Position numbers and translations under genes: made by a program. From the NCBI GenBank assembly GCA_964620345.1, contig CAZUHK010000086.1, positions 1-12,436 on the forward strand: a stretch of DNA of 12,436 bases. Direction: 5' to 3'. Positions 5,824 through 12,436 of the stretch are shown piece after piece (position 1 is the first letter of the stretch; the number at the start of each line of letters is the position of its first letter). The notes beneath the pieces are model-generated. The model had not been told where the DNA came from. It did no database searches and was given only the letters and a program-made list of their open reading frames with translations. Source of the DNA: CAZUHK01 sp964620345 (GTDB lineage: Bacteria > Planctomycetota > Phycisphaerae > Phycisphaerales > Zrk34).

Positions 5824-6800
5824 CGCTGCGTCCTTGCGTTGAGCTTCGCCGCCGCGGCGTGCGTGTCGGCCACGCGCTTGCGCAGCGCCGCGGGCTTGCG
5901 CACGAACACCTGATCGCCGTAACCCAGCAGCCACCAGGTGATTTCCTCAAGCCCGTCGATGGTGAAGTGCATCACGCACCGCCCGTCGTCGAGCATCTGG
6001 TGCCGTTGGGTCGCGTGCCAGCGCACCTCGGCGACGTTCCGCGCGACCTTCGGCGTGAACAGCAGCTCGACGCGGTAGTCGCGCCCCTCGGGGATCAGCG
6101 ACCAGGCGTTGCCCAGGTATTGGCCGATGTCGAATGCCGGCCGGTCGAACCGCTCGCCGGTCGTCTCCAATTCCACCACACGGGCGAGCTTGAACGTGCG
6201 CGCCTCATCGTGGGCGGCGCTGTGGCCGATGACGTACCACGCGCGCACCGCGTAGTGCAGGTGATACGGGCGCAGGTCGGTTTGGATCGGCGCACCGTCG
6301 AACAAGCTGTCGTAGGTCATGCGGCAGACGCGGCGTTCATCGAGGGCTTTCTGCAGGGCGATGAACCGCTCGGCATCGTCGCCGGCCTTCGACGCCGGAC
6401 CCGCGGCCATGGTCACGCGCGACAGCACCTCGGCGGTCACCGCGCGGTACGGTGCCGGCAGCGTCGCGGCGAGCTTGCGCGCGCCCTCGACCGCCGCCCG
6501 GTAGAACGGCTGGCCACCCTGGTCCTCGGCCAGCCGCGCCAGCAGCATCAGGCCCAGCGCTTCGTTCACCTTCAGGTTCACCGGCGGCAGGAAAAAGCCC
6601 GGCTCGATTTCGTAGCCCCGGCCGTTCGTGTGGCGCACCGGCACGCCCGCGGTTTCCAGCGCCTTGAAATCGCGGAACAGCGTCCGCCGGCTCACCGACA
6701 GGCGATCAGCCAACCCCGCGGCGCTGAGCGACGTGCCGCCCTGCAGCATCGTGATCAGCCGCAGCAGGCGATGAATGCGGCCTTGCTCCATGGCCTTCAT
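5820..6800 (-). CDS. WYL-domain transcriptional regulator (YafY/DeoR-like)
   Basis: This encodes 326 residues. Residues 24-57 form an N-terminal helix-turn-helix (SLSAAGLADRLSVSRRTLFRDF), followed by a wing ending in GRGYEI (60-65). Residues 145-215 form a WYL domain with the eponymous Trp-Tyr-Val in AVRAWYVIG (Trp188, Tyr189). Residues 240-312 form a C-terminal WCX-like domain. WYL domains are known or proposed ligand sensors, and some bind nucleotides or single-stranded DNA in defence and DNA-damage regulators. Nothing here identifies the ligand. An alternative ATG lies at 6791. Neither start has a well spaced Shine-Dalgarno, so 6800 is provisional. The gene lies 31 nt after the GH67-like gene and overlaps dtd by 4 nt, so it probably sits inside an operon it may control. 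Confidence 0.92.
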   Translation of the reverse strand: MKAMEQGRIHRLLRLITMLQGGTSLSAAGLADRLSVSRRTLFRDFKALETAGVPVRHTNGRGYEIEPGFFLPPVNLKVNEALGLMLLARLAEDQGGQPFYRAAVEGARKLAATLPAPYRAVTAEVLSRVTMAAGPASKAGDDAERFIALQKALDERRVCRMTYDSLFDGAPIQTDLRPYHLHYAVRAWYVIGHSAAHDEARTFKLARVVELETTGERFDRPAFDIGQYLGNAWSLIPEGRDYRVELLFTPKVARNVAEVRWHATQRHQMLDDGRCVMHFTIDGLEEITWWLLGYGDQVFVRKPAALRKRVADTHAAAAKLNARTQR

Positions 6801-6831
6801 CTTAAGGGCAATCCCCCGCGCTACCCAGCGG

Positions 6832-8460
6832 TCAGGCGTTCACATCGTCCAGCAGGCCCTGGGTGACTTCCCAGAGGTTTTCCGAGCGAAAGGCGGTGGC
6901 GGTGCCGCGGAAGTTGGCGTAGCGCTGGTGGTGGTTCCAGTAGCTCTGGCAATGGTGGACCGCCTCGGCCAGGGCGCGGGCCTGCGCCGCGTCGGCGCGG
7001 CGGCGCTGGCGACGGTGATGCACCATCGCCGCCAGCAGGTGCGACAGCGTCTCGACCAGCGATTCGGTGTACTGCATCTGATGGACCAGGGCATCGCCCT
7101 GGCCGCGGCCGATCCCACCGGCCGCCTGCTGAATCGCGCGGCGGTCGCGCGCCACGCGCTCCACCGCCCGCTGCTTCTCGGCGATCACCTCGTCCAGCAC
7201 GTTGTCCGGCAGCCGCTGGATGAGCGACCGGCCGGCCTCGGCGTCGATCAGGTCGTCCTGAATGAAGCTGCCCGATGGATACCACGCCTGGTTGCGAGCC
7301 CGGGCGTACGGCCCGATGTAGAAGCTCTCTAGGGCGGTCTGCGTCGAATGCGTCAGGGCCTGGTGCATCGCCTCGATGGCCGCGGGGTCTTCGCAGCCCA
7401 TCCGGTCGCGGATCCACGAGCGGGCCAGGTCGTCGAGGTTGGCCCGGGGGTTGGCGGCCAGTTGCGGCACGGCGACGACGTTGGCGTCGATCCACGTCTC
7501 CCCGCCGGTCGACAGGTAAGGCCCGCCGTAACCCCCGCCGCGCACCCACGCCCACAGGCCCGCGAGGTTCACCTTCTCCTCGGCCTGGGCCAGGCCGAAC
7601 CCCCCGGCGACCTCCGGCATGCCGTCCCGCCACAGCGGCGGCTGGTAGTTGGGCATCGCCCCCTTGCCCTCAAACTCCCGCTGGCATTCCAGCTCGTAAA
7701 TCACCGGCCGATCCCCGCAGACCAAGCTCGACGGGTTCCACTGCTGGTACCGCCAGAAGTCGGCCTGGGTGAACTTGAAGCTCAGCAGCACTCGGTCGTC
7801 GTCGGGCAGCTTGGCCATCACCTGTTGGGCCAGCAGCGCGTCGTCGTGCAGCCCCCCGGGCCGAACGTTCCACGCCCGCACGATCAACCGTCGGCCGAGC
7901 TTGTCGATCACCAGCTCGCGGAAGAAGTGGATGTACCGCACCAGCCGATCCACCCGGCTGATCTCGCTGCATCGCGCGCAGTGGGGCGTGTACAGGTCGT
8001 TGCCGACGAGGTACGGCGTGCGATGCGCATCGTTGTCGCCCAGGCGCAGCACCAGGCCCTCGACATCAGCGAAGCGGGCCAGCGTCGCGTCGACGCACTG
8101 GCCGATCATGTCCAGCAGCTCCGGCGAACCGGGGCACAGCACGCCCGCATCGCGCACGCAGGTCATGGCGTTGCCGACCAGCTCGCGCGCCAGCGAAGGC
8201 GCATCGTACGTCAGCCAGACCTTCAGGCCGGCGCGCGTCGCGGCGACGATGGTCTGCTCGACGTGCTCGTACTGCTCGGCGACCCAGCGACGGATGTCGC
8301 CCGCGGCGATGGTGTCCGGCTGCAGCAGGCCCGACAGGCCGGTGGTCGGATAGATCACCAGGTCGCTGTAGCCCAGGTCGCGTAGTTGCATCGGATCGCG
8401 ATAGCGCGTCTGGGCCAGCGGTTCGCCGGGATTGTCGAGGATGGTGGCGAAACAGCGCAT
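6832..8460 (-). CDS. Putative intracellular glycosidase with TIM-barrel style, GH67-like
   Basis: This encodes 542 residues without a signal peptide, so it is probably cytoplasmic. Residues 25-340 have the alternating strand/helix pattern of a TIM barrel: SDLVIYPTTGLSG, AGLKVWLTYDA, VEGLVLRLGDNDAHRT, a C-x-x-C at 161-164 (HCARCSE), RRLIVRAWNVRPGG, VLLSFKFTQADFW, and an acidic strand VIYELECQREFEGKG (253-267). The stretch WIDANVVAVPQLAANPRANLDDLARSWIRDRMG (323-355) resembles the segment of GH67 alpha-glucuronidases in which Asn-rich helices precede the C-terminal domain. Residues 420-542 are helical. Glu256, Glu258, Glu262 and Glu264 are candidate catalytic residues. I infer a sugar-processing enzyme, perhaps acting on glucuronic acid-containing oligosaccharides after uptake, but the family call is tentative. 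It is preceded by a 70-nt spacer after rnc and followed by the WYL regulator. Confidence 0.8.
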   Translation of the reverse strand: MRCFATILDNPGEPLAQTRYRDPMQLRDLGYSDLVIYPTTGLSGLLQPDTIAAGDIRRWVAEQYEHVEQTIVAATRAGLKVWLTYDAPSLARELVGNAMTCVRDAGVLCPGSPELLDMIGQCVDATLARFADVEGLVLRLGDNDAHRTPYLVGNDLYTPHCARCSEISRVDRLVRYIHFFRELVIDKLGRRLIVRAWNVRPGGLHDDALLAQQVMAKLPDDDRVLLSFKFTQADFWRYQQWNPSSLVCGDRPVIYELECQREFEGKGAMPNYQPPLWRDGMPEVAGGFGLAQAEEKVNLAGLWAWVRGGGYGGPYLSTGGETWIDANVVAVPQLAANPRANLDDLARSWIRDRMGCEDPAAIEAMHQALTHSTQTALESFYIGPYARARNQAWYPSGSFIQDDLIDAEAGRSLIQRLPDNVLDEVIAEKQRAVERVARDRRAIQQAAGGIGRGQGDALVHQMQYTESLVETLSHLLAAMVHHRRQRRRADAAQARALAEAVHHCQSYWNHHQRYANFRGTATAFRSENLWEVTQGLLDDVNA

Positions 8461-8470
8461 GATCGAGTTT

Positions 8471-8497
8471 GTAGCAGCTTGGCCAGGCAGCCGCTAC
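8471..8497 (-). other. Imperfect hairpin in the rnc to GH67-like spacer
   Basis: GTAGC (8471-8475) pairs with GCTAC (8493-8497). The stem extends through GCT/AGC (8477-8479 with 8489-8491) across one mismatch and closes a 9-nt loop. No T-tract follows on either strand, so an intrinsic terminator is unlikely. It ends about 10 nt before the ATG at 8460 and could affect initiation or serve as a processing site. The structure is inferred by eye. Confidence 0.3.
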
Positions 8498-8530
8498 AGG
8501 AGCGGGCAGCAAACGCAGTGCCGTGCTGAG

Positions 8531-9292
8531 TTATTCCTCGTCCGGCTCGTCGACCAGGCCCAGTTCCATCAGGGCGTTGAGCGCGGCCTGCTGCTCGGCC
8601 TGCTTCTTGCTTGCGCCCCAGGCCGACTCGAACTGCCGCGTGCCGATCTGCACCGCCACCTCGAAACACTTGGAGTGGTCCGGCCCTTTCTCGTCCAGCA
8701 GCAGGTACTGGGGCAGGTCCGATTCATTGCGCTGGGCGTGCTGCTGCAGCATCGACTTGTAATTGTGCTGGTGGGAGCTTTCCTCGGCCTCGATGATCGC
8801 CGGGACCATGTGTTCGAGGATGAACTTGCGGGCCGCGTCGATCCCGCCGTCGAGGTAGACCGCGGCGACGATCGACTCGTACACCGCCGCCGACACGCTC
8901 GAGGGCAGGTCGGCCCGGCCGCTCATCCCCTTGCCCAGCACCAGCAGGTCGGTCAGGCCGATCTTGTCGCTGATCTGCGCGCACACGCGCCGGCTGACCA
9001 CGGCGGACTTGATCTTCGTCAGATCGCCCTCGCGCAGGTGCGGGAACATCTCGTACAGCCGCTCGCACACCACGAAGCCCAGCACCGCATCGCCGAGGAA
9101 CTCCATCCGCTCGTTGGAGTCCAATCGGTTGTCGGCGACCGAAGCGTGGGTCAACGCCTCGCGGAGCAGTTGGACGTTGTCGAAGCGGTGGCCGAGAATC
9201 CGCTCGGCACGATCGACAATGGCGGCGAACGCCGCGCTCGCGTTCGTCGGCGACGAGGCATCGGGTTGATCGGCTTCGGCAGAACGGGCCAT
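8531..9292 (-). CDS. rnc: Ribonuclease III
   Basis: This 253-residue cytoplasmic endonuclease cuts double-stranded RNA in rRNA maturation and mRNA turnover. Residues 21-165 form the RNase III domain with the signature NERMEFLGDAVL at 60-71 (Glu61, Glu64, Asp68). Residues 178-245 form a double-stranded RNA-binding domain ending in ASKKQAEQQAA. The second catalytic helix reads SAAVYESIVAAVYLDGG (134-150). It aligns without gaps to the E. coli ILADTVEALIG segment, so the metal-ligand Asp114 position is Ala136 while Glu117 is kept as Glu139. The start at ATG 9292 is chosen because a likely promoter places the transcript start near 9314, which excludes ATG 9316 and TTG 9349; no Shine-Dalgarno is visible. 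The first 20 residues are a variable polar extension. The GH67-like gene follows after 70 nt on the same strand. Confidence 0.94.
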   Translation of the reverse strand: MARSAEADQPDASSPTNASAAFAAIVDRAERILGHRFDNVQLLREALTHASVADNRLDSNERMEFLGDAVLGFVVCERLYEMFPHLREGDLTKIKSAVVSRRVCAQISDKIGLTDLLVLGKGMSGRADLPSSVSAAVYESIVAAVYLDGGIDAARKFILEHMVPAIIEAEESSHQHNYKSMLQQHAQRNESDLPQYLLLDEKGPDHSKCFEVAVQIGTRQFESAWGASKKQAEQQAALNALMELGLVDEPDEE

Positions 9293-9320
9293 GATGAAGA
9301 CGGTAAAACAGACCATGAGG

Positions 9321-9349
9321 AAATTACGCCAGCCCCGCGTACTTGTCAA
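9321..9349 (-). promoter_or_regulatory. rnc: Sigma-70-like promoter of rnc
   Basis: On the minus strand a perfect TTGACA (9349 to 9344) is followed by a 17-nt spacer and TAATTT (9326 to 9321). The latter keeps the T, A and final T positions of the -10 consensus. The predicted start is near 9314, a 22-nt leader before ATG 9292. The sequence match is direct; activity is inferred. Confidence 0.6.
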
Positions 9350-9371
9350 CGGATTTTCGCACGGCTACCTT
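9343..9371 (+). promoter_or_regulatory. Candidate promoter of the S55-like gene, sharing its -35 region with the rnc promoter
   Basis: TTGTCA (9343-9348, 5/6 to the -35 consensus) is followed by 17 nt and TACCTT (9366-9371, 3/6 but with the key T, A and T). The predicted first base would be 9378, exactly the A of the ATG. No Shine-Dalgarno is present, which would fit a leaderless mRNA. The -10 is weak, so this remains a candidate. Confidence 0.35.
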
Positions 9372-9377
9372 GATCCA

Positions 9378-11342
9378 ATGGCAAAGTCGTGCACCGTCCT
9401 CCTGCTTTTGGCAATCACGCTGGTTCCGGCCCGTGCCCAGGGCGAGAAACAGCTTCCCCAACGCTTCGACCGGACCCGCCACATGGCCGTGGCCCAGGTG
9501 CAGCCGGGCATGGTCGGCTTCGGCAGGACGGTCTACCACGGCACGAAGATCGAGACGTTCGACGTCGAGGTCGTCAGCGTGGAGAGCGGCTTCCAGCCGG
9601 GCAAGCAGGTCGTCTGGGTCCGTTGCACCGATGAGCGGATGCAGAAGCTCGGGCCGGTCAGCGGGATGAGCGGCTCGCCGATCTACCTCTGGCCCAAGGG
9701 CGCCGACCCGCGCCGGGCCGACCCCGAAGATGCGCGGATGATCGGCGCGTTCGCGTTTGGCTTCGGCCTGGGCAAGGACTGCTACGCGGGGATTCAACCC
9801 ATCGAGCAGATGCTGGCGGTGGGCGAGCGGGCGCAGCTCGACCCGCAGGCGAAGCGCGAGGTCGTCGACGCCGGCGGCAGCGGCCGCTCGCTCCAGGCCG
9901 CGGTCGCCGCGGCCAAGGCCGGAGGGTTCGACGAGAAAGATGCCTGGCGGCTGCACGCCCTGCTCAAGGCGTTGCGGATCGAACCCGATGCGCCCAAGCG
10001 GCGTGAGCGGCGCGGGATGGCGGCGCGCAGCACGCTCAGCGTGCCGCTTTGGGTCGGCGACGAGGCCCACGCGAAGTTGCTCGAGCCGTTCTTCGCCCCG
10101 CACGGCATCCGCCCGATGGCCGGCAACGCCGGCGCCGCCGCGGGCCTGCCCCCGCGATGGATCAATCCCCAGAGCGTCGAGCTCGAGCCCGGTGGCGTGC
10201 TCAGCGTCCCGCTGGTGACCGGCGACATGGACATGCCGGCCGTGGGCACCATCACCGAGGTGCTTCGCGACGAGCAGGGCAACATCGACGCCGTGCTGGG
10301 CTTCGGCCACGCCTTCATGGGCCAGGGCGCGACCGACATGCCGCTGGCCACCGGGTACGTGCACTTCGTGCAGCCCAGCATCCAGAGCAGCTTCAAGCTC
10401 GGCGGCACGCTGCGGGTCGTCGGCGCGCTGGCCAACGATGAGTTCGCCGCCATCGCCGGCTCGCCCAAGCTCAAGCACACCTTCCGCCCGGCCACCGTCG
10501 AAGTGCAATGGCCCCAGCAGACCAAGAGCCACACCTACCACTATCAACTGGCGACCGATGATTACTACACGCCGATTCTCGCGGCGTACGTCGCGGCGCT
10601 AAGCATCGCGGCCGACACCGAGCTGCCGCCCCATGCCTCGCTCAAGCTGCAAAGCGACATCCGTTTCGACAACGGCAAGTCGCTGCGAGTCGATTCGATT
10701 CTCCCCGAAACCGGTTCGTTCGCGGTGATGTGGGAGATCATGCCGCTCATCGCCGCGCTGACCGACACGCCGTTCGGCAAAGTGACGCTCGACCGCATCG
10801 ACACCAAGGTGCAGATCGTCGAGCAGGTGCTGGCCGAGACGATCACCAACGCCACCGCGAAGCAGACGGTCGTCGCGCCGGGCCAGACGGTGGAGGTGGC
10901 GATCGAGCTGACGCCCTTCCGCGAACAGCCGCGGACGATCACCGTCGATGTCGAGCTGCCCGAGGATTTGCCCGAAGGCCCGTACGCGGTGCAGATCGGC
11001 GACGCCAACAGCTTCCTCTCGGCCCGGTTCGACACCCACCCGCACCTGATGCGCGTGACCAGCCAGGAAGAACTGTTCGAGATGGTCAAGATGGTCAGCA
11101 CGATCAAGACCGATGCGCTGTACATCACGATTGTGAACCCGCAGAAGCCACAGGTCGCGGTCGGCCGCACCGAGCTGCCGGACCTGCCCAGCGCGAAGAC
11201 GGCGATGCTGCTGCAGCCGACCTCGACGCGCGCCACGCCGTACATCGCCACGCACGAGAAGATCGTGCCGATGCAGAAGGTGATCCGGGGCCAGTACGCA
11301 TTCCAGATTCTCGTGCAACGCAAGCCGGAGGCGCAACCTTGA
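9378..11342 (+). CDS. Exported S55 (SpoIVB peptidase-like) domain protein
   Basis: This encodes 654 residues from ATG 9378. Residues 1-20 form a signal peptide (MAKSCTVLLLLAITLVPARA, Ala-x-Ala cleavage before Gln21), which fixes this start; the frame is open to an earlier ATG at 9291, but that part overlaps the rnc promoter. Residues 38-150 carry the S55-type motif set: GMVGFGRTVYHGTKIETFDV, then GPVSGMSGSPIY with the GxSGxP serine at Ser98, then MIGAFAFGFG. A charged, Ala-rich stretch follows at 155-215. Residues 275-365 carry AVLGFGHAFMGQGATDMPL with His311, SSFKLGG and LANDEFAAIAG. Residues 490-545 look like an Ig-type strand domain (VVAPGQTVEVAIELTPF). SpoIVB is a serine peptidase of clan PA; whether this homologue is active is unknown. 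The stop overlaps the next start by 4 nt, so the two products are probably made together outside the cytoplasmic membrane. Confidence 0.85.
   Translation: MAKSCTVLLLLAITLVPARAQGEKQLPQRFDRTRHMAVAQVQPGMVGFGRTVYHGTKIETFDVEVVSVESGFQPGKQVVWVRCTDERMQKLGPVSGMSGSPIYLWPKGADPRRADPEDARMIGAFAFGFGLGKDCYAGIQPIEQMLAVGERAQLDPQAKREVVDAGGSGRSLQAAVAAAKAGGFDEKDAWRLHALLKALRIEPDAPKRRERRGMAARSTLSVPLWVGDEAHAKLLEPFFAPHGIRPMAGNAGAAAGLPPRWINPQSVELEPGGVLSVPLVTGDMDMPAVGTITEVLRDEQGNIDAVLGFGHAFMGQGATDMPLATGYVHFVQPSIQSSFKLGGTLRVVGALANDEFAAIAGSPKLKHTFRPATVEVQWPQQTKSHTYHYQLATDDYYTPILAAYVAALSIAADTELPPHASLKLQSDIRFDNGKSLRVDSILPETGSFAVMWEIMPLIAALTDTPFGKVTLDRIDTKVQIVEQVLAETITNATAKQTVVAPGQTVEVAIELTPFREQPRTITVDVELPEDLPEGPYAVQIGDANSFLSARFDTHPHLMRVTSQEELFEMVKMVSTIKTDALYITIVNPQKPQVAVGRTELPDLPSAKTAMLLQPTSTRATPYIATHEKIVPMQKVIRGQYAFQILVQRKPEAQP
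11327..11331 (+). promoter_or_regulatory. Shine-Dalgarno for a TTG start
   Basis: GGAGG lies inside the last codons of the S55-like gene and ends 7 nt before the TTG at 11339. This optimal spacing is the main reason to accept the rare start codon. Confidence 0.75.
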
Positions 11343-12436
11343 ACCAGTCGTGGACGAAGTGGAACCGGTTGCCGCTGGCGGCGACCGCGCTGGCGTGTTT
11401 CGTGGCCGCCGCGCTGGCGGTGAACCCCGGTGAATGGGTGCATCAGACCGAGGCCGACTTCCAGGCCGCGGAGCTGGACCACACCGTGGTGACGAACCTC
11501 GGCCGCGTCGAGCTCAGCCGCGCTTCGGACAAGCTGGCCGAGCTGCCCGAAGCGCAGACCATCATCTACGACATCGCCCGCACCGCCGATGGGACGACCT
11601 ACCTGGCGATCGGCCCGACCGGGGTGCTGGCCAAGCTCGTCGAAGGCGAGGACGAGAAGCAGGCCGTCGAGACGATCGCCGAGTTTGAGAAGGAGCAGAT
11701 CTTCGCCCTTTTCGCATCGGGCGATGCGCTCTGGGTCGCGGTCAGCGGGGCAGAATCGCGTATCGAAAAGCACGTCGGCGGCGAGGTGGCGCAGACCCTC
11801 GCGCTGGCCGACGTGCGGTACGTGTGGGACTTGCTCGAGCACGACGGCAAGCTCTGGGTGGCCACGGGCACCGAGGGCCAGGTGCTGGTGCTCGACCCCG
11901 AGGTCGAGCAGGCCGCGGCGCCGACCGTCGCGTTGGACACCGAGCAGAAGAACGTGCTGTGCCTGGCGATCGACGCCGCGGGCAAGGTGTACGCGGGCAC
12001 CGACGGCGAGGGGCTGGTGTACCGCATCACGCCCGCGCCCGACGACCTGGAGCATCCGTACAAGACGTTCGTGATGTACGACGCGGCGGAGCCGGAGATC
12101 GGCGCGCTGCTGGTCGGCGCCGATGGCACGTTGTACGCGGGCACCGCCGACGCCCAGCAGGCGAGGCCGGGCCGACTGGCCGAAGCCATCGCCGAAGAAA
12201 AAGGCGAAGCCCAGCCGCCCGACGGCGACGGCGACGGCGACGGCGATGCGGGCGATGGTGAAGAGGGCGCGGGTGATGGCGATGGCGAAGGCCCGCCCGA
12301 TGCGCCGGACATCCCGGATGCCCCGCCGGCCCCCGAACCGCTGCCCGAAGACCCCGCCGACGCCGACGCCGCCGATGCGCCCGATGCCCCGGCCGCCGAA
12401 CCGGCCCAGCCGACCAAGCCCGGCCCGCGGCAGTAC
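11339..12436 (+). CDS. Exported beta-propeller-like protein with acidic low-complexity segment (3' truncated by window edge)
   Basis: The frame starting at TTG 11339 is open for 366 codons to the last base of the window. The TTG overlaps the TGA of the S55-like gene (TTGA). The N-terminus is a signal peptide (Lys7/Arg10, hydrophobic 11-27, AALA before Val28). Residues about 75-275 hold repeats of the kind seen in beta-propellers: TIIYDIARTADGTTYLAIG, ALWVAVSG, KLWVATGTEGQVLVLD, VLCLAIDAAGKVYAGTDGEG and ALLVGADGTLYAGTAD. Each is a strand, an Asp-Gly turn and a Tyr/Trp strand ending in Gly. Residues 295-360 are low complexity, first Asp-Gly-Glu, then Pro-Ala-Asp, probably a flexible linker before further domains beyond the window. 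Function is unknown; by analogy it is a secreted or periplasmic binding or scaffold protein. Tight coupling suggests it works with the S55-like protein. Confidence 0.8.
   Translation, partial: MNQSWTKWNRLPLAATALACFVAAALAVNPGEWVHQTEADFQAAELDHTVVTNLGRVELSRASDKLAELPEAQTIIYDIARTADGTTYLAIGPTGVLAKLVEGEDEKQAVETIAEFEKEQIFALFASGDALWVAVSGAESRIEKHVGGEVAQTLALADVRYVWDLLEHDGKLWVATGTEGQVLVLDPEVEQAAAPTVALDTEQKNVLCLAIDAAGKVYAGTDGEGLVYRITPAPDDLEHPYKTFVMYDAAEPEIGALLVGADGTLYAGTADAQQARPGRLAEAIAEEKGEAQPPDGDGDGDGDAGDGEEGAGDGDGEGPPDAPDIPDAPPAPEPLPEDPADADAADAPDAPAAEPAQPTKPGPRQY
12221..12244 (+). repeat. Four perfect GACGGC hexanucleotide units
   Basis: This in-frame tandem repeat encodes Asp-Gly four times. It is followed by degenerate units (GATGGT, GATGGC, GATGGC) up to about 12290. 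It forms the core of the acidic linker and could vary in copy number by slippage without frameshift. Confidence 0.85.

Noticed and set aside
4450..5913. 487-codon plus-strand open frame over the phosphatase end, ribE and dtd
   Set aside because: It runs antisense to two unmistakable enzymes and across a convergent junction. No domain is recognisable.
7348..8385. Plus-strand open frame opposite the GH67-like gene
   Set aside because: Low-complexity Arg/His/Gln/Val composition, with the minus-strand frame longer and showing barrel-like periodicity and motifs.
9293..9349. Longer N-terminus of RNase III from TTG 9349 or ATG 9316
   Set aside because: The TTG is part of the TTGACA -35 element, and the predicted transcript starts at about 9314, after both codons.
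9291..9377. Longer N-terminus of the S55-like protein from ATG 9291
   Set aside because: It would bury the signal peptide 29 residues inside the protein and translate the divergent promoter region.
10565..12055. 496-codon minus-strand open frame
   Set aside because: It is antisense to the S55-like and propeller genes, which have signal peptides, motifs and a Shine-Dalgarno. Its composition is that of a shadow frame.

Overview
This is a GC-rich, gene-dense bacterial chromosomal window of 12.4 kb. It carries twelve protein genes, two of them cut by the window edges. I found no RNA genes, insertion sequences, phage genes or CRISPR arrays. The gene content (PheT, PurN, GluQ, DUF192, SpoIIE-type phosphatase, WYL regulator, riboflavin synthase, RNase III, S55-like secreted protein) and the protein style suggest a Planctomycetota genome, perhaps of class Phycisphaerae. 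That assignment is inference from protein style, not proof. A 10-N run inside one gene shows that this is a draft scaffold.

Layout from left to right. The 3' end of pheT (+) is followed by a small predicted exported lipoprotein (+), apparently with its own extended -10 promoter overlapping the pheT stop codon. purN (-) converges on the lipoprotein and diverges from gluQ (+) across a 60-nt spacer with overlapping -10 elements on both strands. gluQ overlaps a DUF192 gene by 4 nt (ATGA), and a SpoIIE/RsbU-type PP2C phosphatase follows 36 nt later. On the minus strand, read right to left, come rnc (RNase III), a GH67-like putative glycosidase, a WYL-domain regulator, dtd (D-aminoacyl-tRNA deacylase) and ribE (riboflavin synthase). 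The last four are tightly spaced: 31 nt, a 4-nt GTGA overlap, and 27 nt. rnc diverges from an exported S55/SpoIVB-like protein (+). That gene overlaps by 4 nt a TTG-initiated gene for an exported beta-propeller-like protein with an acidic Gly/Asp and Pro/Ala tail, which runs off the right end.

Functional themes. Several genes serve translation or RNA quality: PheRS beta, GluQ (glutamylation of queuosine in tRNA-Asp), DTD and RNase III. Two are cofactor or purine biosynthesis genes (ribE, purN). The rest are signalling, regulatory or envelope proteins. The best candidates for new biology are the S55-like/propeller pair, the RNase III lacking one canonical metal-ligand Asp, the exported lipoprotein resembling a permuted papain-like hydrolase, and the GH67-like orphan beside a WYL regulator. 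Every stretch without a gene is shorter than 100 nt. No convincing intrinsic terminator with a T-tract was seen.
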